5,615 nt of DNA from the NCBI GenBank assembly GCA_022712075.1, contig JALAHE010000105.1:1-5615 (forward strand). Direction: 5' to 3'. The position numbers and the translations under genes are program-made. Below the pieces are notes generated by a model that was given only the letters and a program-made list of their open reading frames with translations, was not told where the DNA came from and did no database searches. The stretch is from Galactobacter sp. (GTDB lineage Bacteria > Actinomycetota > Actinomycetes > Actinomycetales > Micrococcaceae). Below, piece by piece: positions 1 through 5,615 of this stretch (position 1 is its first letter; the number at the start of each line of letters is the position of its first letter).

Positions 1-1559
1 AGCAGGCGGCGCGCGCCGAGGTCGAGGCGGCCGAACCGACGCTCCAGGCGGGTGGCCGCGAGCTCGAGGCTGCGCAGCAGGCCCTGCGCGAGAGCGAACG
101 GGAGGCCTCAGCGGCCTCGGCCGAGCTGCGTCGGCTCGAGACCATGGCAGCGCAGGCGGGCGCCGAGACCCAGCGGCACACGGCGGCCCGCGAGCGGGCC
201 GCAGCCGATCACGCCTCCGCGCTCGCGGAGCTCACGTCCCTCGCCGAACGGCTGGAGGCGGCGCAGGCCGTGCCGGAGGAACTCGAGCCGTCCACGACCG
301 AGCGCGACCGGCTGGTGGCTGCCGCGGTGCAGGCCCGCGCGGACGAGGTCGAGTGCCGCTTGGCCCTGCGCACAGCGGAGGAGAGCGCCAGGCGCCACGA
401 GGAACGCGAACGCTCGCTGCTGCGCGCAGCCGAGGCCGAGCGCCTCGCCCGCGCCAAGGCGGCAGAGCGGGCAGCCCGCCGCGCCGCCCAGGCCGCGCGA
501 GCCGAGGAGGTCGAGCGGCTCGTCGCCGTGGTGCGCGAGGAACTCCAGCGCCGCATCGACACGGCGGCCCTGGCCGTCCAAGAGGCCGAGGAAGCCGGAC
601 GCAGGCAGGCTGCAGCCGTGCAGGCGGCCCGCGCGCAGGCCCAGCGGTTGGCCGCGCAGGTCCAGGAGCTGCGCGAGGCTTCGCACAGCGCCGAGCTGGA
701 CCAAACCCAGCGCGAGGCCCGCGAGGCGAGCCTCGTTGAGCGCTCGCTGACCGAGCTGGGGCTGAGCCCCGAGGCACTCCTGGAGGGCTACGGCCCGGAG
801 CTGCCGGTGGAGGTGTTCGAGGCGGAGGCCGAGGACAAGTGGGCCGCCCTGCGCCAGGAGGTGGACGCGGAGGGCCGAGCCGTGAGCGGCGTCCCATACG
901 TCCGGGCCGAGCAGGAGAAGCGGCTCAAGCGCGCCGAACGGGACCTCGCCGAGCTCGGCAAGGTCAACCCCCTGGCGCTCGAGGAGTTCGCGGCGCTCGA
1001 GGAACGTCACGACTACCTCGTGGGACAGCTCGCCGATCTGCGCTCCTCCAGGGCCGACCTGCTCGAGCTGGTGCGCGAGGTGGACGATCACGTGCGCGAG
1101 GTCTTTGCCTCGGCCTTCGAGGACACCTCGCGGGAGTTCGTGAAGGTCTTCGCCAAGCTCTTCCCCGGCGGCGAGGGCAAGCTCAGGCTGACGGAGCCGG
1201 ACGATCTGCTGACGACCGGCATCGAGGTGGAGGCACGCCCGGCCGGCAAGAAGGTCAAGCGGCTCTCGCTGCTCTCCGGCGGTGAGCGCTCGCTCACGGC
1301 GATCGCCCTGCTCGTGGCCATCTTTACGGCCCGTCCCTCGCCGTTCTATGTCATGGACGAGGTGGAGGCGGCCCTCGACGAGCGCAACCTGATGCGCCTG
1401 CTCGGCGTCTTTTCTGACCTGCGTGAGCACAGCCAGCTCATCATCATCACGCACCAGAAGCACACGATGGACATCGCGGATGCGCTCTACGGCGTGTCAA
1501 TGCGCGGCGACGGCGTGACGCGCGTGATCAGCCAGCGGCTCGAGCGCGAGGAGCGCTAG
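1..1559 (+). CDS. smc: Chromosome segregation protein SMC, C-terminal part (5' end outside window)
   Basis: This is the last 518 residues of the SMC ATPase, which with ScpA/ScpB compacts and segregates the chromosome. The frame is open from base 3, with no start codon needed inside the window; an internal ATG at 144 is not the true start. The first roughly 300 residues are Ala/Glu/Arg-rich, heptad-like coiled coil, the arm returning from the hinge, which must lie upstream. The stretch GKVNPLALEEFAALEERHDYL (from about 957) is the conserved junction near the head. The C-terminal head lobe follows: ABC signature LLSGGE at 1269-1286, Walker B FYVMDE at 1344-1361 with the catalytic Glu, D-loop ALDERN just after it, and the switch His of IITHQK at 1452-1454. 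Walker A is in the missing N-terminal head. A full SMC is near 1,190 residues, so about 40% is present. All motifs visible are intact. It ends at TAG and converges on the transporter gene. Confidence 0.97.
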   Translation, partial: QAARAEVEAAEPTLQAGGRELEAAQQALRESEREASAASAELRRLETMAAQAGAETQRHTAARERAAADHASALAELTSLAERLEAAQAVPEELEPSTTERDRLVAAAVQARADEVECRLALRTAEESARRHEERERSLLRAAEAERLARAKAAERAARRAAQAARAEEVERLVAVVREELQRRIDTAALAVQEAEEAGRRQAAAVQAARAQAQRLAAQVQELREASHSAELDQTQREAREASLVERSLTELGLSPEALLEGYGPELPVEVFEAEAEDKWAALRQEVDAEGRAVSGVPYVRAEQEKRLKRAERDLAELGKVNPLALEEFAALEERHDYLVGQLADLRSSRADLLELVREVDDHVREVFASAFEDTSREFVKVFAKLFPGGEGKLRLTEPDDLLTTGIEVEARPAGKKVKRLSLLSGGERSLTAIALLVAIFTARPSPFYVMDEVEAALDERNLMRLLGVFSDLREHSQLIIITHQKHTMDIADALYGVSMRGDGVTRVISQRLEREER

Positions 1560-1589
1560 CGCCCGCCCGCCGCGCCGCGTGCGCCGTGC

Positions 1590-2804
1590 TCAGGCGGCCC
1601 GTTGCGCGGGCCGCACCCGCGCCCAGGCGATGACGCCGAGGGCCATGATCAGCCCGGAGATCGCAAACGCCGGGGCGTAGCCCAAGTGGTCGGAGAGGTA
1701 GCCGGCGATGAGCGGGGCGGCGATGGCCGGGAGGTCGGCCGCCATCTGGAAGGCGGCCATGGCCCGCCCCGCCGAGCGCTCGGGCCCCACGGTGTCGGCG
1801 ATGGTCGCCTGCTGGGCGGGGCCAAACATGCCGGTGCCGAGGCCGGAGATCAGGGAGAGGGCAACGAGCACCCACGCGTCGGGGCTGAGCCCCAGGAGCG
1901 AACCGGTCAGCGCGGCGATGCTCATGCCGATGATGATGGGCCGGCGCCGCCCCACCCGGTCGGACCAGCGCCCGGAGAAGCTCAGCGCTGCGGCGTTGCC
2001 GAGGGCAAAGGCGGTCAGCACCAGCCCCACCTGCAGGGCGTCCATCCCCAGGTATCCGGCAGCAAAGAGCGGCACGAGCGAGGTTCGCACGCCGAAGGTG
2101 ACCCAGCCGTTGCCGAAGTTGCCGATCATGGCCGCGCGGTAGGCGGGGGAGGACCAGGCCTCGCGCAGGCTCAGGGGCGGCAGCGCCTGCCCGGCCTTGG
2201 CCTCGCCGGGGGTGCGGCGCACCCCCACGAGGAACACGTAGACGACGGCGGCGGCGATCACGAGGGCCACGCCGTAGATCAGGAACGGCGCCCGGTAACC
2301 GAGGGGCGAGAGCAGGCCGCCCACGAGCGGGCCGGCCACGTTGCCGATGAGGAACGCCCCGCCGTAGAGGCCCGCCACGCGGCCGCGCAGGGAGGCGGGG
2401 GAGCGGCGGGCCAGGAAGGATCCGGCCGAGACAGTGAAGAGGGTGGAACCGATGCCGCCCACGGCGCGGAAGACGATGAGGCTCCAGTAGTCGGTGGCGT
2501 ACGCGCACGCGATCGTTGAGACGGCGACGATGAGCACGCCGCTGACGTAGCCCAGCGGCTCGCCCCAGCGCTCGGTGATGCGCCCAGAGAAGGGGGCGAA
2601 GAGCAAGCGCGTGGCGGCAAAGACGGAAACGATCGCCGCCGCGGCGGCGTTGGAGACGCCGAAGCTCTGCGCGTAGCTGGGCAGGATGGGCGCGATGAGG
2701 CCAAAGCCGAGCGCCACGATGAGCGCCGCGCCGATCAGCACAACAAGGTCGCGCGGGAGGCGCTCGGGGGCGTCCGCGGAGGAGGGCAGGGGCGAGGCAG
2801 GCAT
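1590..2804 (-). CDS. MFS transporter, probable drug:H+ antiporter (DHA1-like, 12 TM)
   Basis: A 404-residue integral membrane protein of the major facilitator superfamily with about twelve hydrophobic segments (roughly residues 19-41, 52-72, 84-103, 107-130, 143-166, 171-193, then a polar central loop 194-222, then 225-249, 256-276, 288-305, 310-330, 347-368, 375-395). Motif B is present in TM4 (Arg113 followed by GxG). TM5 carries a perfect antiporter motif C, G-x8-G-x3-GP-x2-GG, at residues 145-163. Motif A is degenerate between TM2 and TM3 (GRITERWGEPLG, 74-85) but perfect in the second half (GRWSDRVGRRR, 278-288). Motif C is the family hallmark of proton-driven exporters, so efflux is inferred; the substrate cannot be told from sequence. 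The ATG at 2804 gives a short Pro/Ser-rich cytoplasmic leader before TM1, and the 404-residue length is normal for the family. It runs opposite to smc and ftsY, so it is transcribed alone. No regulator gene is adjacent. Confidence 0.9.
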   Translation of the reverse strand: MPASPLPSSADAPERLPRDLVVLIGAALIVALGFGLIAPILPSYAQSFGVSNAAAAAIVSVFAATRLLFAPFSGRITERWGEPLGYVSGVLIVAVSTIACAYATDYWSLIVFRAVGGIGSTLFTVSAGSFLARRSPASLRGRVAGLYGGAFLIGNVAGPLVGGLLSPLGYRAPFLIYGVALVIAAAVVYVFLVGVRRTPGEAKAGQALPPLSLREAWSSPAYRAAMIGNFGNGWVTFGVRTSLVPLFAAGYLGMDALQVGLVLTAFALGNAAALSFSGRWSDRVGRRRPIIIGMSIAALTGSLLGLSPDAWVLVALSLISGLGTGMFGPAQQATIADTVGPERSAGRAMAAFQMAADLPAIAAPLIAGYLSDHLGYAPAFAISGLIMALGVIAWARVRPAQRAA

Positions 2805-2814
2805 GGTGGCCCCC

Positions 2815-2820
2815 AGCCTA
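2815..2820 (-). promoter_or_regulatory. Candidate -10 element for the MFS transporter gene
   Basis: On the minus strand TAGGCT fits the actinobacterial -10 pattern TAnnnT. It ends 10 nt before the ATG at 2804, so transcription would begin only a few bases before the start codon, giving a very short leader or a leaderless mRNA. I see no good -35 hexamer 16-18 bp upstream. The GGGGG run between the element and the ATG is only a weak Shine-Dalgarno. This is a position-plus-motif guess. Confidence 0.3.
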
Positions 2821-2872
2821 GCGGTGCCCCGCGGCAGGGCCCGGCCACCCGGAACCGTGAGAGAGTAGAAGC

Positions 2873-4063
2873 GTGACCCAAGACGCCCTCATGTACCTCA
2901 TCATTGCCGCCGTGGTGGTGGTGGTCCTCGCGATCGCCATCCCGCTGTTCGTGAGCTCCTCGCGCAAGCGCTCCAAAACCAGCTACGACGGCCCCCGCGA
3001 CGCGAACGACCCCGCCCCGGCGCCCGGTGCCTCGGCCGAGGCCGGGGAGCCCGGTGGCGACGTCGCCGTCCTCGAGGCCGACCCGAGCGGCGTCGAGGTC
3101 GTCGAGACCGTGCCCGCCGAGCCGAGCCTCGAGCGTCCCGAACCCGTGCAGGGCCGCCTGGCCCGCCTGCGCGCGCGCCTCTCCAAGTCCAACAACGTCC
3201 TGGGCAAGGGCCTGCTGGCCCTGCTCTCGCGCGAGCGCATCGACGAGGACGTGTGGGACGAGATCGAGGAGACGCTGCTGACGGCTGACCTCGGCACCGA
3301 GGCGACCGACGATCTCATGCTGCAGCTGCGCGCCCGCGTGAAGGTCGAGGGCTCGCGCAGCCCCGAGCGCGTTCGCGAGATCCTGGGTGAGGAGCTCCTG
3401 GCCCTGGTGGGCCCCGATATGGACCGTAGCCTCGCCACCGACCGCGTGGACGACCTGCCCTCCGTCATCCTCGTAGTGGGTGTTAACGGCGTCGGCAAGA
3501 CCACCACGATCGGCAAGGTCGCGCGCGTGCTCGTCGCCGAGGACAAGGACGTGCTCCTGGGTGCGGCCGACACCTTCCGCGCCGCCGCCGCCGAGCAGCT
3601 CGCCACGTGGGGCTCCCGCGTGGGCGTGCCCACCGTCAAGTCCGACCAGGACGGCGCGGACCCGGCCTCCGTTGCCTTCGACGCCGTCAAGGCCGGCGTG
3701 GACCAGGAGGTCGACGTCGTGCTCGTCGACACGGCCGGCCGCCTGCAGAACAAGACCAACCTCATGGACGAGCTCGGCAAGATCAAGCGCGTCATCGAGA
3801 AGCAGGCGCCCGTGCGCGAGGCGCTCCTCGTGCTCGACGCCACGACCGGCCAGAACGGCCTGAGCCAGGCCAAGGTCTTCTCCGAGGTCGTCAACATCAC
3901 CGGCATCGTGCTGACCAAGCTGGACGGCACCGCCAAGGGCGGCATCGTCGTTGCCATGCAGCGCCAACTCGGCGTGCCGGTCAAGCTCATCGGCCTGGGC
4001 GAGGGCCCGGACGACCTCGCACCGTTCGACCCGCAGGCCTTCGTGGACGCCCTCCTGGACTGA
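2873..4063 (+). CDS. ftsY: Signal recognition particle receptor FtsY
   Basis: SRP receptor GTPase: it docks Ffh-4.5S RNA-ribosome complexes at the membrane and hands nascent membrane proteins to SecYEG. It has 396 residues. Residues 6-27 form one strongly hydrophobic segment followed by basic RKRSK (31-35), an N-terminal membrane anchor of the kind known in actinobacterial FtsY. Residues 40-95 are a Pro/Ala/Glu/Asp-rich linker (A domain). The helical N domain spans about 96-190. The SRP-type G domain follows: G1 GVNGVGKTT (203-211), DTFRAAA (233-239), G3 DTAGRLQN (286-293), DATTGQN (322-328), G4 TKLDGTAKGG (348-357) and the closing GLGEGPDDLAPF (374-385). All motifs are intact. The GTG at 2873 is chosen because it keeps the whole anchor; the next in-frame start, ATG 2891, would cut into its edge and has no RBS. 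GAGAG at 2861-2865 is a weak SD or part of a degenerate -10. The gene ends 35 bases before a strong terminator. Confidence 0.97.
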   Translation: MTQDALMYLIIAAVVVVVLAIAIPLFVSSSRKRSKTSYDGPRDANDPAPAPGASAEAGEPGGDVAVLEADPSGVEVVETVPAEPSLERPEPVQGRLARLRARLSKSNNVLGKGLLALLSRERIDEDVWDEIEETLLTADLGTEATDDLMLQLRARVKVEGSRSPERVREILGEELLALVGPDMDRSLATDRVDDLPSVILVVGVNGVGKTTTIGKVARVLVAEDKDVLLGAADTFRAAAAEQLATWGSRVGVPTVKSDQDGADPASVAFDAVKAGVDQEVDVVLVDTAGRLQNKTNLMDELGKIKRVIEKQAPVREALLVLDATTGQNGLSQAKVFSEVVNITGIVLTKLDGTAKGGIVVAMQRQLGVPVKLIGLGEGPDDLAPFDPQAFVDALLD

Positions 4064-4098
4064 TCCGCGAGCCGCGGCGGCTTCCGGTCGCCAGCCAG

Positions 4099-4149
4099 AG
4101 CCCGACGGCGCGTGGCCCCCTCAAGGGGACCACGCGCCGTCGGGCTTTT
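4099..4149 (+). terminator. Intrinsic (rho-independent) terminator after ftsY
   Basis: A 17-bp perfect inverted repeat (4099-4115 with 4130-4146) is extended by one C/A mismatch, four further C-G pairs (4117-4120 with 4125-4128) and a TCAA tetraloop at 4121-4124. The stem runs directly into TTTT (4146-4149). It starts 36 bases beyond the ftsY stop. The stem length and GC content make it very stable. It should separate ftsY transcription from amtB, which therefore needs its own promoter between about 4150 and 4300. Confidence 0.92.
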
Positions 4150-4198
4150 GTGTCCCTGACGAAACGCGGGCGCAACGCCCGCGTGACGCCCTTTTCAC
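4150..4198. promoter_or_regulatory. Distal cluster of GlnR-like half-sites upstream of amtB
   Basis: Five 5-bp words begin exactly 11 bp apart: GTGTC (4150), GAAAC (4161), GCAAC (4172), GTGAC (4183) and TTCAC (4194). The actinobacterial nitrogen regulator GlnR binds alternating gTnAc and GaAAc half-sites separated by 6 bp, which is this 11-bp repeat. GTGTC-N6-GAAAC is a near match. The following words match only the gTnAc type, so the strict a-b-a-b order is not kept. The location before an ammonium channel gene, a classic GlnR target, supports the idea. The assignment is inferred from motif and context only, and overlapping inverted repeats offer a competing explanation. Confidence 0.35.
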
Positions 4199-4203
4199 GC
4201 GGG
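4164..4203 (+). repeat. Two overlapping, mutually exclusive inverted repeats
   Basis: The first hairpin pairs ACGCGGGCG (4164-4172) with CGCCCGCGT (4176-4184), nine perfect pairs around CAA (realistically eight pairs with a GCAAC loop). The second pairs CCCGCGTGA (4178-4186) with TCACGCGGG (4195-4203), nine perfect pairs around an 8-nt loop. They share 4178-4184, so only one can form at a time. ACGCGGG is thus a direct repeat at 4164-4170 and 4197-4203 flanking its own complement. A T4 run (4192-4195) lies within the loop and edge of the second hairpin. This could be a back-up terminator, an attenuator-like switch or an operator palindrome; the sequence does not decide between them. Confidence 0.6.
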
Positions 4204-4213
4204 AGGGTGCTTT

Positions 4214-4251
4214 GCAACAGGGACGAAACGACAGGTGCCGGCCCCCGAAAC
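4214..4251. promoter_or_regulatory. Proximal GlnR-like operator candidate upstream of amtB
   Basis: GCAAC (4214) - N6 - GAAAC (4225) - N6 - TGCCG (4236) - N6 - GAAAC (4247). The two GAAAC b-type sites are exactly 22 bp apart, the spacing of a complete GlnR a-b-a-b box (gTnAc-n6-GaAAc repeated). The first a-site has C instead of T; the second a-site is poor in register (GTGCC occurs one base earlier). The box ends 65 bp before the amtB start, a plausible place for activation. The consensus is from memory of Streptomyces and Mycobacterium GlnR, and no glnR gene is in the window to confirm that the regulator exists here. Confidence 0.4.
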
Positions 4252-4268
4252 GCCGTGGCGACAAGCTA

Positions 4269-4299
4269 GTGCGTGGCGGAGCTTCCCGCCCACTCGCAC
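4269..4299 (+). repeat. Imperfect hairpin in the amtB leader
   Basis: GTGCG (4269-4273) pairs with CGCAC (4295-4299), continuing with TGG (4274-4276) to CCA (4290-4292) and CGG (4277-4279) to CCG (4286-4288). There are small bulges at 4289 and 4293-4294 and a 6-nt loop. That is about eleven pairs ending six bases before the Shine-Dalgarno. It has no T run, so it is not a terminator. It may simply reflect high GC content, or shape the mRNA leader. Confidence 0.35.
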
Positions 4300-4305
4300 G
4301 AATTC

Positions 4306-4310
4306 GGAGG
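4306..4310 (+). promoter_or_regulatory. Ribosome binding site of amtB
   Basis: GGAGG sits six bases before the ATG at 4317, an ideal Shine-Dalgarno. It fixes this ATG as the start over the in-frame ATG two codons later (4323). Confidence 0.88.
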
Positions 4311-4316
4311 CACAAG

Positions 4317-5615
4317 ATGGAGATGACCACAGCCCAGGTGTGGCAAATGGTCGCGGCGGCGATGGTGCTGCTCATGACCCCAGCGCTGGCGTTCTTCTAC
4401 GGCGGGATGACCCGCGCCAAGAGCGTGCTGAACATGATGATGATGAGCTTTGTGGCCGTCGGCATCGTCGGTGTGGTCTGGGTCCTGTGGGGCTACTCGG
4501 CCGCGTACGGCGGCTCGAGCGTGGGCGGCCTGTTCGGCAACCCGTTCGAGGCGTTTGGCCTGAAGGGCCTGCTCTCCGGTGAGGACTTCGACGCCGGAGT
4601 CCTGATCAACGTTGGCTACCAGGCGACCTTCGCGATCATCACGGTGGCCCTCATCTCCGGCGCGATCGCCGACCGAGCGAAGTTCGGCGCCTGGGCGCTC
4701 TTCGTCCCGGTCTGGGTCTCCCTCGTGTACTGCCCCATCGCGTTCTGGGTGTGGGGCGGCGGCCTGCTCAGCGCCGACGGCGCGATCGGTTCCTGGGCCG
4801 GCGCCGCGATCGACTTCGCCGGCGGCACCGTGGTCCACATCAACGCCGGTGTAGCCGGCCTGGTCCTGGCCCTCATCCTCGGCAAGCGCAAGGGCTTCGG
4901 CGTGGACCCGCGCCAGCGCCCCCACAACATCCCCTTCGTGATGCTCGGCGCCGCCCTCCTGTGGTTCGGCTGGTTCGGCTTCAACGGCGGCGCCGCCGCC
5001 GAGGCCGGCCAGGCTGGCCTGATCTGGATCAACACCCTCGCCGCCCCCGGCGCCGCAATGCTCGGTTGGCTGCTTACCGAGCGCATCCGCGACGGGCACC
5101 CGACCTCCTTCGGTGCCGCCTCCGGCATCGTGGCCGGCCTCGTCGCCATTACCCCGGCCTGCGCCAACGTCTCCCCGGTGGGCGCGATCGGCCTCGGCCT
5201 CGTCGCAGGCGTCGCCTCCGCCCTCGCCGTGGGCCTGAAGTACCGCTGGGGCTTCGACGACTCGCTCGACGTGGTGGGCGTGCACCTGGTCTCCGGCCTG
5301 ATCGGCACCCTGGCCCTCGGCTTCATCGCCGTGCCGGACGCCGAGGGCGCCGGCGGCGGCCTCTTCTACGGCGGCGGCCTGGCCCAGTTCTGGGCGCAGC
5401 TCGCGGCGGCCGTGGTCGCGATCGCCTGGACGGCCCTGGCCACCGCGGTGATCGGCCTGATCATACACAAGACCATCGGCTTCCGCGTCAGCGACAAGGA
5501 CGAGGAGACTGGGGTGGACCTCACGGAGCACGCCGAGACCGCCTACGAGTTCGCGGGCCTCGGCACGGGCAGCCGCCTGGTTCCCCACCCGGCCACCTCG
5601 GCCCACCTGCGACAG
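4317..5615 (+). CDS. amtB: Ammonium channel/transporter AmtB (3' end outside window)
   Basis: Amt family channel that moves ammonium into the cell, normally a trimer gated by a PII protein. The window holds 433 codons with no stop before its edge. The protein begins almost directly with TM1 (about residues 7-28, ending PALAFFYGGM), with no cleaved leader like that of E. coli AmtB. By alignment from memory to E. coli AmtB, key residues are present: outer Phe gate F105 (F107), W146 (W148), D166 (D160) in DFAGGTVVHINAG, first pore His H174 (H168), inner Phe F222 (F215) in GWFGFNGG, D318 and the second pore His H323 (H318) in DVVGVH. The Am1 Ser (S219) is Ala226 here. The cytoplasmic tail keeps the family ending VDLTEHAETAY (400-410), then continues at least 23 residues beyond it. 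A strong RBS precedes the ATG; the terminator upstream implies its own promoter. A glnB/glnK PII gene would be expected downstream but is not visible. Confidence 0.97.
   Translation, partial: MEMTTAQVWQMVAAAMVLLMTPALAFFYGGMTRAKSVLNMMMMSFVAVGIVGVVWVLWGYSAAYGGSSVGGLFGNPFEAFGLKGLLSGEDFDAGVLINVGYQATFAIITVALISGAIADRAKFGAWALFVPVWVSLVYCPIAFWVWGGGLLSADGAIGSWAGAAIDFAGGTVVHINAGVAGLVLALILGKRKGFGVDPRQRPHNIPFVMLGAALLWFGWFGFNGGAAAEAGQAGLIWINTLAAPGAAMLGWLLTERIRDGHPTSFGAASGIVAGLVAITPACANVSPVGAIGLGLVAGVASALAVGLKYRWGFDDSLDVVGVHLVSGLIGTLALGFIAVPDAEGAGGGLFYGGGLAQFWAQLAAAVVAIAWTALATAVIGLIIHKTIGFRVSDKDEETGVDLTEHAETAYEFAGLGTGSRLVPHPATSAHLRQ

Noticed and set aside
108..1463. Long 451-codon open frame on the minus strand opposite smc
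   Set aside because: It is the antisense of an unbroken SMC frame with intact ATPase motifs. The predicted protein is low-complexity Leu/Gly/Ala/Arg with no recognisable domain, typical of GC-rich shadow frames.
1602..2519. Plus-strand open frame of 305 codons opposite the transporter
   Set aside because: The minus strand encodes twelve hydrophobic segments with MFS motifs. The plus-strand product is Gly/His/Glu-rich noise.
2735..3967. Minus-strand open frame of 410 codons opposite ftsY
   Set aside because: ftsY has every GTPase motif in the forward frame. The antisense product is His/Gly/Ala-rich without family motifs, and it overlaps the true transporter start.
4212..4240. TTGCAA as a -35 box for amtB
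   Set aside because: It is only a 4/6 match to TTGACA, and no TAnnnT hexamer lies 16-18 bp downstream. The amtB promoter cannot be placed from sequence with confidence.
4207..4269. Possible 20-codon leader peptide (GTG start) ahead of amtB
   Set aside because: The purine-rich GGGAGG abuts the GTG with no spacing, there is no run of regulatory codons, and the frame is merely the tail of a longer shadow frame through ftsY.
4434..4445. Four consecutive ATG codons in amtB
   Set aside because: They encode a Met run at the TM1-TM2 junction that is common in Amt proteins; this is not a repeat expansion or an alternative start cluster.
4266..5606. Minus-strand open frame of 446 codons opposite amtB
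   Set aside because: The forward strand encodes a clear Amt channel with a perfect RBS. The antisense frame is Gly/Ala/Glu/His-rich with no motif.

Overview
The window is GC-rich bacterial chromosome with dense, mostly core genes. An SMC with actinobacterial wording, an FtsY that begins with a transmembrane segment, a GTG start and strong G/C bias at third codon positions all point to a high-GC actinobacterium. The FtsY N-terminus and the gene order resemble Actinomycetaceae, but that family assignment is an inference without a database search.

Layout from left to right: (1) 1-1559 (+) is the 3' part of smc: the second half of the coiled-coil arm and the C-terminal ATPase lobe. (2) 1590-2804 (-) is a 12-TM major facilitator transporter with drug/proton antiporter motifs; it converges on smc across 30 bp. 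(3) 2805-2872 is a 68-bp divergent intergenic region that must hold the starts of both the transporter and ftsY. (4) 2873-4063 (+) is ftsY, the signal recognition particle receptor. (5) 4064-4316 is the only sizeable gene-free stretch: a strong intrinsic terminator for ftsY, then a compact region with repeated CGAAACG motifs, overlapping inverted repeats and an RBS. (6) 4317 to the window end (+) is amtB, the ammonium channel, lacking only its stop codon within the window.

Functionally, smc (chromosome compaction and segregation) and ftsY (co-translational membrane protein targeting) are housekeeping genes. amtB imports ammonium and is normally paired with a PII gene (glnB/glnK), which would be expected just past the right edge. 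The transporter is the accessory element: it lies in the opposite orientation between smc and ftsY, which are often adjacent and co-oriented in related bacteria.

I see no sign of a novel multi-gene system, mobile element, CRISPR array or RNA gene. The most interesting non-coding signal is the 4150-4251 region upstream of amtB. It contains 5-bp elements on an 11-bp repeat that resemble actinobacterial GlnR operator half-sites, and two mutually exclusive perfect 9-bp hairpins overlap part of it.
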